From Comamonas sp009360615 (GTDB lineage Bacteria > Pseudomonadota > Gammaproteobacteria > Burkholderiales > Burkholderiaceae_C), in assembly GCF_035784015.1 (NCBI RefSeq), contig NZ_JALKOW010000002.1: a DNA stretch of 64,000 bases. One strand, given 5' to 3'. Positions 52,899 through 61,935 of this stretch are shown piece by piece (within the stretch, counting starts at the first letter, position 1; every line of letters begins with the position of its first letter). Under the pieces are notes generated by a model that searched no databases, had not been told where the DNA came from, and saw only the letters and a program-made list of their open reading frames with translations. Position numbers and translations under genes: made by a program.

Positions 52899-53088
52899 TG
52901 CCGAGCAGGGCTTTCCCTGCCGGGTTTGGGGCTTGGTGGGCCTGCAGTAGCCGTCGAATCGCTGGTTCGGGAGGCTGGCATTCGCTGAAAAACACAGAAT
53001 CCGCACCCGAAAGTCTGTATTTGTTTGGCGCGAATTCTCTGGCTGTGGCCTAATTGCTCCTTTTCAACCTCCCAATTGAGAATTCGAC

Positions 53089-53250
53089 ATGGGCAATAAG
53101 ATCGTTACCGAAGCAGACCGCAAGGCCACTCCCCGTCCCCAGGCACCCAATGGCGTGACCCTGCCCACTCCCGGCCGTGGCCAGCGCGTGAGCCTGGAGC
53201 GTGGTTCGCACACTCGCAGCAAGAAGCAGCCCGGCAAGCGTCACGGCTAA
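53089..53250 (+). CDS. Small basic protein (53 residues) of unknown function
   Basis: Starts MGNKIVTEADRKATP and ends THTRSKKQPGKRHG-type (GSHTRSKKQPGKRHG). Rich in Lys, Arg, Pro, Gly with little hydrophobic content, so probably unstructured and perhaps nucleic-acid or ribosome associated. The ribosome site is weak (TTGAGAA). Support for a real gene comes from the clean frame, the basic composition, and the strong terminator 40 bases after the stop. No family recognised. Confidence 0.55.
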   Translation: MGNKIVTEADRKATPRPQAPNGVTLPTPGRGQRVSLERGSHTRSKKQPGKRHG

Positions 53251-53284
53251 TTCCTGCGGCAGGCTGCACCCCGTGTGCGGTCCG

Positions 53285-53323
53285 CAAAAAAGCCCTCGTC
53301 ACTCCGGTGCGAGGGCTTTTGCT
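53285..53323. terminator. Bidirectional intrinsic terminator
   Basis: AGCCCTCG (53291-53298) faces CGAGGGCT (53310-53317) with further inner pairing CAC/GTG; A run on the left and T run on the right serve both the small basic protein gene and the convergent cbpM gene. Confidence 0.85.
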
Positions 53324-53348
53324 TTTTCTGATGGTTCAGGAGGGGGGC

Positions 53349-53681
53349 TTATCCCTGCAGATTCCTCAGCCTGCGGCGCAGCTGCTGCACCTCCTCGATG
53401 AGGTCTGCTGTCAGCGCGGCGAGCTGCGGGTCGGCGTCGAAACTGTGCTCCAGCTGGGCAATGCGGCGCGCACGCACCAGTGTCTGGCTGCTGAAGCGCC
53501 ATTGCTCATGGCTGATCTCGCGCACCTGGCCGTCGTTGTCGTAGCTGATGACGCCGGTCTGTACATGTTCGATCACCCATTGCGGGCTGGTGCAGCAGTG
53601 GCGGGCGAGCTCGTGCAGATCGAGCGTGGCCTGCTCCAGCAGCTCGGCAGGTTCGTAGAAAGGGAAGTGGGAGGAGCTCAT
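53349..53681 (-). CDS. cbpM: Chaperone modulator CbpM
   Basis: 110 residues from the start at 53681. MerR-like winged fold: LDLHELARHCCTSPQWVIEHVQTGVI, then FSSQTLVRARRIAQLEHSFDADPQLAALTADLIEEVQQLRRRL. CbpM binds the J domain of CbpA and inhibits its co-chaperone and DNA-binding activity. Lies 11 bases after cbpA, as in E. coli. Confidence 0.9.
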   Translation of the reverse strand: MSSSHFPFYEPAELLEQATLDLHELARHCCTSPQWVIEHVQTGVISYDNDGQVREISHEQWRFSSQTLVRARRIAQLEHSFDADPQLAALTADLIEEVQQLRRRLRNLQG

Positions 53682-53692
53682 TGGAAATCCTT

Positions 53693-54673
53693 TCAACTCA
53701 GGCTGCGGGCGTCGAACTGCGGGAAGGCCTTGGCAAAGTCGGCATAGGCCTGCCTCTGCTCGGCTGTCGCGGCAGGCGGGAAGACGACATCCAGCACCAG
53801 ATACAGGTCGCCTGGCGTGGCGGCAGGCAGGCCCTTGCCCTTGAGGCGCAGCTTGCGTCCCGAGCGATAGCCAGCGGGCACGGTGACTTCCAGTTCTCCG
53901 GCCAGCGTCTTGAAGTGCACGGGGCCGCCGAGCACGGCCTCCCAGGGCGCGAGCGGCACGCGCTGGTAGACGTCCTTGCCCTCGGACCACCAGCGCGGAT
54001 CGCTGCGAAAGTGCACCTCCAGCAGCAGATCTCCCGCAGCGCCCTTGCCCAGGCCGGGGTTGCCCTGGCCCGCAAGGCGAATCATCTGGCCTTCGCGCAC
54101 CCCCTTGGGAATGGTGACCTGCAACTCCTTGTCCTTGCGGATGGGGATGCCCTGCTCGTCGAGCACGGTGGCTCGCACATGCAGCGAACGCACTGCTCCG
54201 CTGTAGCTGTCCGGCAGATCCAGCTCTATGCTGGCGTGCTGGTCCTGGCCGCGCATGTCCGGGGCGTCGTGCGCGCCTTGCTTGCCCTGATGGCGTCGTG
54301 CGCGAGCCGCCTGGCCGAACATCTGCGAGAAGAAGTCGCTGAAATCGGCGTCGTTGCCGGCATTGCCCTGGCTGGTGAAGTGAAAGTCCTGTTGATCCCA
54401 GTCGGGCGGCGGGCGAAAGCCTTCGCCCCCCTGGGACCTGGCATGGCGGGCGAACTGCATTTCGTCGCCCATGGCGTCATAGGCCGCACGTTTTTCCGGA
54501 TCGGAGAGCACGGTATTGGCTTCGTTGACCTCGGCCATGCGAGCGTCCGCATCTTTTTCCTTGCTGATATCGGGATGGTATTTGCGGGCGAGCTTGCGAT
54601 AGGCCTTCTTGATGTCGTCGGCAGAGGCCTTCTTGTCCACGCCAAGTATCTTGTAGTAGTCCTTGTAGTCCAT
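53693..54673 (-). CDS. cbpA: Curved-DNA-binding J-domain co-chaperone CbpA
   Basis: 326 residues from the start at 54673 (MDYKDYYKILGVDKKAS). J domain with HPD at 33-35, a Gly/Phe-poor linker, then two DnaJ C-terminal beta domains (IELDLPDSYSGAVRSLHV; VTIPKGVREGQMIRLAGQGNPG; VTVPAGYRSGRKLRLKGKGLP) without the zinc-finger of DnaJ. Works with DnaK in stress and binds curved DNA. Operon with cbpM. Confidence 0.93.
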   Translation of the reverse strand: MDYKDYYKILGVDKKASADDIKKAYRKLARKYHPDISKEKDADARMAEVNEANTVLSDPEKRAAYDAMGDEMQFARHARSQGGEGFRPPPDWDQQDFHFTSQGNAGNDADFSDFFSQMFGQAARARRHQGKQGAHDAPDMRGQDQHASIELDLPDSYSGAVRSLHVRATVLDEQGIPIRKDKELQVTIPKGVREGQMIRLAGQGNPGLGKGAAGDLLLEVHFRSDPRWWSEGKDVYQRVPLAPWEAVLGGPVHFKTLAGELEVTVPAGYRSGRKLRLKGKGLPAATPGDLYLVLDVVFPPAATAEQRQAYADFAKAFPQFDARSLS

Positions 54674-54899
54674 GGGTCCAATCTTCCTGTCCAAAGAAGG
54701 GCACAAGCCAGCTGCTCTGGCTGCTGCCGTTGCCGCGCCCGGGTTTCTGAAAATAATAGGGATAGAGTGAAGTGGCTTCAAGGGCGGCTGCGCAGAAGAC
54801 TGGGATGATGGCCGCGGCTTGAACTCCGGGTCGCATCTGGCGCTACCATTGGCGGATCAATGCAAGGGAATGTGCGAAGGCCGGCCCAGAGTACACGAA

Positions 54900-55280
54900 A
54901 TGAAACAAGAAGTTGCAAAGGCGCGGGAGTGGCTGGTGGTCTGTCTCTGCGCCGACTGGTGCGGAACCTGCAAGCAGTATCGGCAGTCCTTCGAGGCGCT
55001 GGCGGCCCAGTTTCCGCAGATGCGTTTTGTCTGGCTCGATGTGGAAGACCGTGAGGATGTCGCCGGGGATCTGGACATAGAGACCTTTCCGTCCATTCTC
55101 GTGGCGCAGGGCAATCAGGCCCGGTTCCTGGGGCCGGTGCTGCCGCAGGCCGGGGTGTTGGCGCGCATGCTGCAATCGCTGCCGGGGGATGCGGCGGCCA
55201 GGCCTGCGCAGGGGCAGGAGGCCAGCGATTTGCTGCAGCGATTGTTGCGTGCCGATGACCTGCCGGACGTCTTGCGCTGA
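54900..55280 (+). CDS. Thioredoxin-like protein
   Basis: 126 residues from ATG 54900 (MKQEVAKAREWLVV). Active site WCGTC with Cys21 and Cys24, then FEALAAQFPQMRFVWLDVED, DIETFPSILVAQGN (cis-Pro loop). No signal peptide, so cytoplasmic. CGTC is not the usual thioredoxin CGPC and suggests a different redox potential. Divergent from cbpA and just upstream of the rimP operon promoter. Confidence 0.82.
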   Translation: MKQEVAKAREWLVVCLCADWCGTCKQYRQSFEALAAQFPQMRFVWLDVEDREDVAGDLDIETFPSILVAQGNQARFLGPVLPQAGVLARMLQSLPGDAAARPAQGQEASDLLQRLLRADDLPDVLR

Positions 55281-55304
55281 TTGCTGTTTTATGCGAGACA
55301 CTTT

Positions 55305-55333
55305 TTGCGAAAACAATGGTTTGCGGCTACAAT
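55305..55333 (+). promoter_or_regulatory. Sigma-70 promoter of the rimP-nusA-infB operon
   Basis: TTGCGA (55305-55310), 17-base spacer, TACAAT (55328-55333). A transcript would start near 55340, directly ahead of the hairpin at 55351. Confidence 0.65.
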
Positions 55334-55350
55334 CACGGCTTCACGACCAA

Positions 55351-55380
55351 ACGGGCGGGTAACTACCGCCCGTTTTTTTT
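55351..55380 (+). promoter_or_regulatory. Terminator-type leader (attenuator) of the rimP operon
   Basis: ACGGGCGG (55351-55358), 7-base loop, CCGCCCGT (55366-55373), then a T run to 55380. It lies between the promoter and rimP, so most transcripts would stop after about 40 bases unless read-through occurs. rimP-nusA leaders with such terminators have been proposed as NusA-sensing attenuators in gammaproteobacteria; the same role here is inference. Confidence 0.65.
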
Positions 55381-55461
55381 GGGCAATTCATGGCGGAACC
55401 TGTTCTTGGCAGCGCTAAGTCCATGATTTGACGGATTTTTTCGGGATTGAACTGAATACAC

Positions 55462-56040
55462 GTGGCACTACAGCAAATCGTTGAACAAACCGTAACAGGT
55501 CTGGGCTATGACCTGGTTGAAATCGAGCGCTCGGCCGGTGGTCTGCTGCGCATCACGATTGATTTGCCTTGGCAGGCGCCGGAGGAAGGTGCGCCTGAGC
55601 TGCCCGAGCAGTTCGTGACAGTGGAAGACTGCGAAAAGGTCACGCGCCAGCTCCAGTTCGCGCTGGAGGTCGATGGTGCGGATTACGCTCGCCTGGAGGT
55701 CTCTTCTCCGGGCATCGATCGTTTGCTGCGCCATGAGCAGGACTTCATCCGATTTGAAGGCTCTGAGGTGGATCTGACGCTCAAGGCTCCCATCGGGGCT
55801 GCCGGTGGCGACAAGATCAATGCAAACCGCAAGAAATTTCGTGGCACGCTGGAACGGACTGAAGAGGGTGGCTGGCAGATCGTCTGGAGCGACGAGCCGC
55901 CGCCCAAGCCGGGCGTGCGGGTCAGCAAGAAGCGCGAACCCGCGCCGTTGAACGCCATGGGCTTTACGCTTGACGAGCTGCGCGAAGCGCGTCTGGCACC
56001 GATTGTGAATTTCAAAGGGCGCGCAGCCAAGCCCGAATGA
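55462..56040 (+). CDS. rimP: Ribosome maturation factor RimP
   Basis: 192 residues from GTG 55462. Needed for 30S subunit assembly. Motifs: GYDLVEIERSAGGLLRITID, TVEDCEKVTRQLQFALEV, YARLEVSSPGIDRLLRHEQDF. The C-terminal part is longer than in E. coli RimP. First gene of the translation/transcription operon. Confidence 0.94.
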   Translation: MALQQIVEQTVTGLGYDLVEIERSAGGLLRITIDLPWQAPEEGAPELPEQFVTVEDCEKVTRQLQFALEVDGADYARLEVSSPGIDRLLRHEQDFIRFEGSEVDLTLKAPIGAAGGDKINANRKKFRGTLERTEEGGWQIVWSDEPPPKPGVRVSKKREPAPLNAMGFTLDELREARLAPIVNFKGRAAKPE

Positions 56041-56123
56041 GGCGGCTGGAGCGTTGGAATCTTTTGGGGCAAAGAGGTCGCATGCAAATCCTCTTTGTGT
56101 GATTGAAATAGGAGAGTCGTCGC

Positions 56124-57611
56124 ATGAATCGCGAACTGTTGATGTTGGTTGAAGCCATTTCGCGTGAAAAGAACGTGGAACGCGATGTGGTTTTTGGTGC
56201 CGTGGAATCCGCACTGGCCCAGGCCACCAAGAAGCTGTACCAAGGTGAAGTAGACATCCGCGTGTCCATCGATCGCGAAAGCGGCGACTACGACACATTC
56301 CGCCGCTGGGTGGTGGTGTCGGACGACGCCGGTCTGCAGAACCCCGACGCCGAAGAAATGCTGATGGATGCGGAAGATCGCGTGCCCGGCATTCAGATTG
56401 GTGAGTTCATTGAAGAGCAGATCGAGTCGCTGCCCATCGGTCGAATCGGCGCCATGGCTGCCAAGCAGGTCATCCTGCAGAAGATTCGCGACGCCGAGCG
56501 CGAAATGCTGCTCAACGAGTTCCTGGCCCGCGGCGAGAAGATCTTCACCGGCACCGTCAAGCGCATGGACAAGGGCGACATCATTGTCGAATCCGGCCGT
56601 GTGGAAGGTCGGCTCAAGCGCGGCGAGATGATTCCCAAGGAAAATCTTCGCAACGGCGACCGCGTGCGTGCGATGATCATGGAAGTCGACGCCACCCTGC
56701 GCGGCGCTCCCATCCTGCTGTCGCGCTCGGCCCCCGAATTCATGGTGGAGCTGTTCCGCAATGAAGTGCCCGAGATTGAACAAGGCCTGCTGGAGATCAA
56801 GAGCTGCGCCCGGGATGCGGGCTCGCGTGCCAAGATCGCGGTGCTGAGCCACGACAAGCGCGTGGATCCCATCGGCACCTGCGTCGGCGTGCGTGGCACC
56901 CGCGTGAATGCCGTGACCAACGAGCTGGCTGGCGAGCGCGTGGATATCGTGCTCTGGTCCGAAGACCCCGCCCAGTTCGTGATCGGTGCCCTGGCTCCCG
57001 CCAATGTCTCTTCCATTGTTGTGGATGAGGAAAAGCATGCCATGGACGTGGTCGTGGACGAGGAAAATCTCGCCATTGCCATCGGTCGCGGCGGTCAGAA
57101 CGTGCGCCTGGCCTCCGAGTTGACCGGCTGGAAGATCAACATCATGGACGCTGCCGAGTCTGCCCAGAAGCAGGCCGACGAGTCGGCTGTCTCGCGCAAG
57201 CTGTTCATGGAAAAGCTGGATGTGGACGAGGAAATCGCCAACATCCTGATCGAAGAAGGTTTCGAGACCCTGGAAGAGGTGGCCTATGTGCCGCTGCAGG
57301 AAATGCTCGAAATCGAATCCTTCGACGAAGAGACGGTGAACGAGCTGCGTAGCCGCGCCAAGGATGCACTGCTGAGTCAGGAAATTGCTCGCGAAGAAAA
57401 TGTGAGCAAGGCGTCCGAGGATCTGGTCTCTCTGGACGGCATGACTGCCGAACTGCTGGACAAGCTGGCGCAAGCGGATGTGCACACCCGTGACGATCTG
57501 GCCGATCTGGCGATCGACGAGCTGACCGATATCACCGGTCAGACCGCCGAAGAAGCCAAGGCCTTGATCATGAAGGCGCGTGAGCACTGGTTTGCCGATG
57601 GGCAAGAGTAA
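56124..57611 (+). CDS. nusA: Transcription termination/antitermination protein NusA
   Basis: 495 residues. Binds RNA polymerase and nascent RNA, influencing pausing, termination and antitermination. N-terminal domain (MNRELLMLVEAISREKNVER), S1 domain (FTGTVKRMDKGDIIVESGRVEG), KH domains (VDPIGTCVGVRGTRVNAVTNEL; AIAIGRGGQNVRLASELTGWKI) and two acidic helix-hairpin repeats at the C terminus, as in proteobacterial NusA. Confidence 0.97.
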   Translation: MNRELLMLVEAISREKNVERDVVFGAVESALAQATKKLYQGEVDIRVSIDRESGDYDTFRRWVVVSDDAGLQNPDAEEMLMDAEDRVPGIQIGEFIEEQIESLPIGRIGAMAAKQVILQKIRDAEREMLLNEFLARGEKIFTGTVKRMDKGDIIVESGRVEGRLKRGEMIPKENLRNGDRVRAMIMEVDATLRGAPILLSRSAPEFMVELFRNEVPEIEQGLLEIKSCARDAGSRAKIAVLSHDKRVDPIGTCVGVRGTRVNAVTNELAGERVDIVLWSEDPAQFVIGALAPANVSSIVVDEEKHAMDVVVDEENLAIAIGRGGQNVRLASELTGWKINIMDAAESAQKQADESAVSRKLFMEKLDVDEEIANILIEEGFETLEEVAYVPLQEMLEIESFDEETVNELRSRAKDALLSQEIAREENVSKASEDLVSLDGMTAELLDKLAQADVHTRDDLADLAIDELTDITGQTAEEAKALIMKAREHWFADGQE

Positions 57612-57634
57612 GGTCAGGGAGGTACAGAGCATTT

Positions 57635-60466
57635 ATGTCGAGTAATACGGTTGCAGAATTTGCGAAAGAGCGCAACACGACCCCTGATTCCTTGCTGCAG
57701 CAGCTCAAGGCCGCCGGGGTTGAAAAGGCTAACGCAGCCGATGTGCTGACCGAAGGTGACAAGCAGCGTCTGCTGAGCCACCTGCAGGTCAGCCACGGCA
57801 GCGGCGCCAAGAAGATCACGCTGACCAAGAAGTCCACCAGCGAAATCAAGCAGGCGGACTCTTCGGGCCGCGCCCGTACGATTCAGGTGGAGGTGCGCAA
57901 GAAGCGCACTTTCGTGAAGCGGGAAGACACTCCCGCCGAGGCTCAGGCCAATGCGGAAAGCATGGCTAAGGCTGTGCAGGAGCGTGCCGCTAGTCAAGAG
58001 CTGGCACGCCGTGAAGAAGATGCTCGCCGCGAGGCCGAGCTGTTGAGCCATCAGGAAGAACAATTGGCCAAGGAACGTCAAGAGCGCGAAGAGCGCGAGC
58101 GCCGCGAGCGCGAAGCCGAGGAACGTGCTGCAGCCTATGCAGCCGCGGAAGTCGCCAAGGTGGCTGAAGCCAAGGCGGCAAAGGAAGAGGAAAAGCGCGA
58201 GCACGCCGCAGGCGCTGCTGCACGCGCTGCGGCCCAGGCCGAGGCACGCGCCAAGGCGGAAGCCGAATCCCAGGCCAAGGCTGCTGAAGAAGCCAGCCGC
58301 GCCAAGGATCTGGATGAGCGCCGCCGCAAGGCCCTGGCCGAGGCGGAGGCGATCCGCGCCATGATGGCCGCTCCCAAGAAGGTGCTGGTCGCCAAGAAGC
58401 CGGAAGAGCCCAAGAAGGCTGCTCCGGCCGCTCAGGATGCCAAGAAGCCTGTTGCCGCCAAGGACAGCAAGCCTGCAGGCGCACCAGGTGCGGCCAACAC
58501 CGGCGGCGGTGCCCGTCCCGGCAAGGAAGTCAAGTCCGCGAAGCTGTCTTCAAGCTGGTCCAACGATGCCGGCAAGAAGAAGGAAATCAAGACCCGTGGC
58601 GACAGCTCCGGTGGCGTGGCTGGCCGCTCCAACTGGCGCGGCGGTCCCAAGGGTGGCCGTCGTGGCAATGATCGCCACGAGCAGCAACAGCAGCAGGCTC
58701 CCGAGTTCCGTCAGCTGGAAATCTCGGTGCCCGAGACCATCACCGTGGCCGAACTGGCTCACAAGATGGCCATCAAGGCATCCGAGGTCATCAAGGTCCT
58801 GATGAAGATGGGCCAGATGGTCACCATCAACCAGCCTCTGGACCAGGACACCGCCATGATCGTGGTGGAAGAGATGGGCCATACCGCCAAGGTGGCTGCG
58901 CTGGACGATCCCGAAGCCTTCACTGCCGAGGAAGTCTCCAACGCCGAAGCCGAGCAGCTGCCTCGTGCGCCTGTGGTGACCGTCATGGGCCACGTGGACC
59001 ACGGCAAGACCTCGCTGCTGGACTACATCCGTCGCACCAAGGTGGCGTCGGGCGAAGCCGGCGGAATCACGCAGCACATCGGCGCCTACCATGTGAAGAC
59101 GCCGCGCGGCATCATCACCTTCCTGGACACTCCCGGTCACGAGGCCTTCACGGCCATGCGTGCCCGCGGTGCCAAGTCCACCGACATCGTGATTCTGGTG
59201 GCTGCTGCCGACGATGGCGTGATGCCCCAGACCAAGGAAGCCATCAAGCACGCCAAGGCGGCCGGTGTTCCTATCGTGGTGGCCATCACCAAGGCCGACA
59301 AGCCCGAAGCCAACCCCGATCGCGTCAAGCAGGAGCTGGTCGTGGAAGAGGTGCTGCCCGAAGAGTACGGTGGCGACTCTCCCTTCGTGGCCGTGTCCTC
59401 CAAGACCGGTCAAGGTATCGACGAGCTGCTGGAGCAAGTGCTGCTGCAGGCCGAAGTGCTGGAACTGAAGGCTCCGGTGGACGCCGCTGCCAAGGGTATC
59501 GTGATCGAAGCCCAGCTGGACAAGGGTCGCGGTACCGTGGCTACGGTGCTGGTGCAGTCCGGTACGCTGAAGGTCGGTGACGTGGTGCTCGCAGGTCAGA
59601 CCTATGGTCGCGTGCGGGCCATGCTCGACGAAGATGGCAAGCAGACCAAGGAAGCCGGTCCTTCCATTCCTGTCGAGATTCAGGGCCTGAACGAAGTGCC
59701 CCAGGCCGGCGACGACTTCATGGTGCTGAGCGACGAGCGTCGTGCCCGTGAAATCGCGACCTACCGCGCCGGCAAGTTCCGCAACACCAAGCTGGCCAAG
59801 CAGCAGGCTGCGAAGCTGGAAAACATGTTCGCCGAAATGTCCGCTGGCGATGTGCAGACCCTGCCCATCATCATCAAGGCCGACATGCAGGGCTCTCAGG
59901 AAGCGCTGGCAGCCTCGCTGCTGAAACTGTCCACCGACGAGATCAAGGTTCAGCTGGTGTACTCCGGCGTGGGCGGTATCTCCGAGTCCGACGTCAACCT
60001 GGCACTGGCTTCCAAGGCCATCATCATCGGCTTCAACGTACGTGCGGATGCCCAGGCCCGCAAGACCGCCGAAGGCAATGATGTCGACGTGCGCTACTAC
60101 AACATCATCTACGACGCCGTGGATGAGGTGAAGGCTGCGATGTCCGGCATGCTGGCGCCCGAGAAGCGCGAAGAGATCATCGGTATGGCCGAGATCCGTA
60201 CCGTGTTCGTGGCGACGAAGATCGGCACCATTGCCGGCTCGTACATCACGCAAGGTCACGTCACCCGCAACGCACACTTCCGTCTGCTGCGCGACAACGT
60301 GGTCATCTACACGGGCGAGATCGAGTCGCTGCGCCGCATGAAGGACGATGTCAAGGAAGTCAAGGAAGGCTTCGAGTGCGGTATCAAGCTGCGCAACTAC
60401 AACGACATCAAGGAAGGCGACGTGCTGGAAGTCTTCGAGATCAAGGAAATCGCTCGTACGCTGTAA
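57635..60466 (+). CDS. infB: Translation initiation factor IF-2
   Basis: 943 residues. GTPase placing initiator fMet-tRNA on the 30S subunit. Layout: IF2-N domain at 1-50 (TVAEFAKERNTTPDSLLQQLK), a long charged Lys/Glu/Ala-rich region to about 330, a second IF2-N (ITVAELAHKMAIKASEVIKV), the G domain with GHVDHGKTS near 452, DTPGHEAF and TKADKPEA, and C-terminal domains ending DVLEVFEIKEIARTL. Followed by a family 2 repeat before rbfA. Confidence 0.97.
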   Translation: MSSNTVAEFAKERNTTPDSLLQQLKAAGVEKANAADVLTEGDKQRLLSHLQVSHGSGAKKITLTKKSTSEIKQADSSGRARTIQVEVRKKRTFVKREDTPAEAQANAESMAKAVQERAASQELARREEDARREAELLSHQEEQLAKERQEREERERREREAEERAAAYAAAEVAKVAEAKAAKEEEKREHAAGAAARAAAQAEARAKAEAESQAKAAEEASRAKDLDERRRKALAEAEAIRAMMAAPKKVLVAKKPEEPKKAAPAAQDAKKPVAAKDSKPAGAPGAANTGGGARPGKEVKSAKLSSSWSNDAGKKKEIKTRGDSSGGVAGRSNWRGGPKGGRRGNDRHEQQQQQAPEFRQLEISVPETITVAELAHKMAIKASEVIKVLMKMGQMVTINQPLDQDTAMIVVEEMGHTAKVAALDDPEAFTAEEVSNAEAEQLPRAPVVTVMGHVDHGKTSLLDYIRRTKVASGEAGGITQHIGAYHVKTPRGIITFLDTPGHEAFTAMRARGAKSTDIVILVAAADDGVMPQTKEAIKHAKAAGVPIVVAITKADKPEANPDRVKQELVVEEVLPEEYGGDSPFVAVSSKTGQGIDELLEQVLLQAEVLELKAPVDAAAKGIVIEAQLDKGRGTVATVLVQSGTLKVGDVVLAGQTYGRVRAMLDEDGKQTKEAGPSIPVEIQGLNEVPQAGDDFMVLSDERRAREIATYRAGKFRNTKLAKQQAAKLENMFAEMSAGDVQTLPIIIKADMQGSQEALAASLLKLSTDEIKVQLVYSGVGGISESDVNLALASKAIIIGFNVRADAQARKTAEGNDVDVRYYNIIYDAVDEVKAAMSGMLAPEKREEIIGMAEIRTVFVATKIGTIAGSYITQGHVTRNAHFRLLRDNVVIYTGEIESLRRMKDDVKEVKEGFECGIKLRNYNDIKEGDVLEVFEIKEIARTL

Positions 60467-60470
60467 AAGC

Positions 60471-60552
60471 AATAGCTGCTAGCGCCGGTTATACAAGGGT
60501 TTGAGGCTATAAGTGCCTTGAACTCCTTGTGTAGCAAGCGCGAATAGCTCCT
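60471..60552. repeat. Paired inverted repeat, family 2, inside the nusA operon
   Basis: AATAGCTGCTAGCGC (60471-60485) faces GCGCGAATAGCTC (60538-60550); inside, ATACAAGGGTTTGAGGC faces GCCTTGAACTCCTTGTGTA. The 82 bp between infB and rbfA can fold into one long imperfect hairpin and could alter stability or stoichiometry of the operon mRNA. Confidence 0.6.
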
Positions 60553-60560
60553 TTTTATTC

Positions 60561-60938
60561 ATGGCAACCAAACGCAAATCTGCTGCTCCCAATCGCAGCT
60601 TCAAAGTTTCCGACCAGATCCAGCGTGATCTGTCGGAGCTGATCGCCCGCGAGTTGAAGGATCCGCGCGTCGGCATGGTCACGCTGCAAGGCGTGGAGGT
60701 GACTCCGGACTATGCCCATGCCAAGGTGTTCTTCAGCGTGCTGGTCGGCGATCCCGAAGTGACGTTGGCAGCACTCAATCAGGCTGCAGGCTTCCTGCGC
60801 AACGGCCTGTTCAAGCGTCTGCACATTCATACCGTGCCCACGCTGCATTTCGTCTACGACCGCACCACCGAGCGTGCTGCCGACATGAATGCCTTGATCG
60901 CCAAGGCCGTGGCGTCGCGCGGACCCGAACAGGAATAA
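60561..60938 (+). CDS. rbfA: 30S ribosome-binding factor RbfA
   Basis: 125 residues. KH-type domain protein assisting late 16S rRNA maturation: RVSD-like FKVSDQIQRDLSELIARELKDPRVGMVTLQGVEVTPDYAHAKVF pattern and the closing HIHTVPTLHFVYDRTTERAADM. Four bases before truB. Confidence 0.95.
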   Translation: MATKRKSAAPNRSFKVSDQIQRDLSELIARELKDPRVGMVTLQGVEVTPDYAHAKVFFSVLVGDPEVTLAALNQAAGFLRNGLFKRLHIHTVPTLHFVYDRTTERAADMNALIAKAVASRGPEQE

Positions 60939-60942
60939 GCCC

Positions 60943-61935
60943 ATGAACGCCCCTCGCACCCGGGTGCAGCGGCGCCCTGTGCATGGGGTGTTGCTGCTCG
61001 ATAAACCGCTGGGCTGGTCCAGCAACGATATCCTGCAGAAGGTCAAGTGGCTGCTGCGCGCCGAAAAGGCCGGACATACCGGCACTCTGGATCCGCTGGC
61101 CAGTGGCGTGCTGCCGCTGTGCTTCGGCGCAGCCACCAAATTCAGTCAGCTTCAGCTCGAAGCCGAGAAAACCTACGAAGCCATAGCCCGCCTGGGCCAG
61201 ACCACGACCACGGCAGATGCCGAGGGCGATGTGGTGCTGGAGCGTGCCGTCGATCTGGCCGCCATCACGCCCGAGCGCCTGGCGCAGGTGCAGGCCCAGT
61301 TCACGGGGGACATTCAGCAGGTGCCGCCCATGCACAGTGCGCTGAAAAAGGACGGCAAGGCACTCTATGAATACGCCCGTGCGGGCGTGGAAGTGGAGCG
61401 CCCCGCACGCGATGTCACCATCCATGCATTGGACCTGAGACTGGTGCAGGACGATCAGGGGCATCCGGCCATCAAGATGCGAGTGACCTGCAGCAAGGGC
61501 ACTTACATCCGCACATTGGGCGAAGACGTGGGCGAAGCCTTGGGCTGCGGTGCCCATTTGCGTTTTCTGCGCCGTGTGGAAACCGGCGGTCTTGACGTGT
61601 CGCGCTGCGTGACGCTGCAAGCGCTGGAAGCCATGAACGATGAAGATCGCATCGCGCAGGTCCAGCCTGTCGATACCCTGCTGCATCGTCATGCCGTCGT
61701 CACCTTGGGTGAACAGGATGCAGGTCGCTTTCTATCAGGCTTGCGCCGTCGAGGGTCTTGGGCGGATGCCCCGGCCGTGGCAGTGTATGGTGAGCGCCCG
61801 CATGCCCTTTTAGGGGTTGGCCGTGTGGCGAGCGGGGAATTGATTCCCGAGCGCCTGCTCAGTCCGCTAGAAATTCAACAAATTTTGGAAGGAACGCCGC
61901 GTCCACAAGCAAGCGGCATTTTGGAAACATTATGA
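60943..61935 (+). CDS. truB: tRNA pseudouridine(55) synthase TruB
   Basis: 330 residues. Makes pseudouridine 55 in the T loop of tRNAs. Motifs: VHGVLLLDKPLGWSSNDILQ, AGHTGTLDPLASGVLPLCFG with the catalytic Asp, QVPPMHSALKKDGKALYEYAR and CSKGTYIRTLGEDVGEALG, then a PUA-like C terminus. Its stop overlaps the typA start in ATGA. Confidence 0.96.
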   Translation: MNAPRTRVQRRPVHGVLLLDKPLGWSSNDILQKVKWLLRAEKAGHTGTLDPLASGVLPLCFGAATKFSQLQLEAEKTYEAIARLGQTTTTADAEGDVVLERAVDLAAITPERLAQVQAQFTGDIQQVPPMHSALKKDGKALYEYARAGVEVERPARDVTIHALDLRLVQDDQGHPAIKMRVTCSKGTYIRTLGEDVGEALGCGAHLRFLRRVETGGLDVSRCVTLQALEAMNDEDRIAQVQPVDTLLHRHAVVTLGEQDAGRFLSGLRRRGSWADAPAVAVYGERPHALLGVGRVASGELIPERLLSPLEIQQILEGTPRPQASGILETL

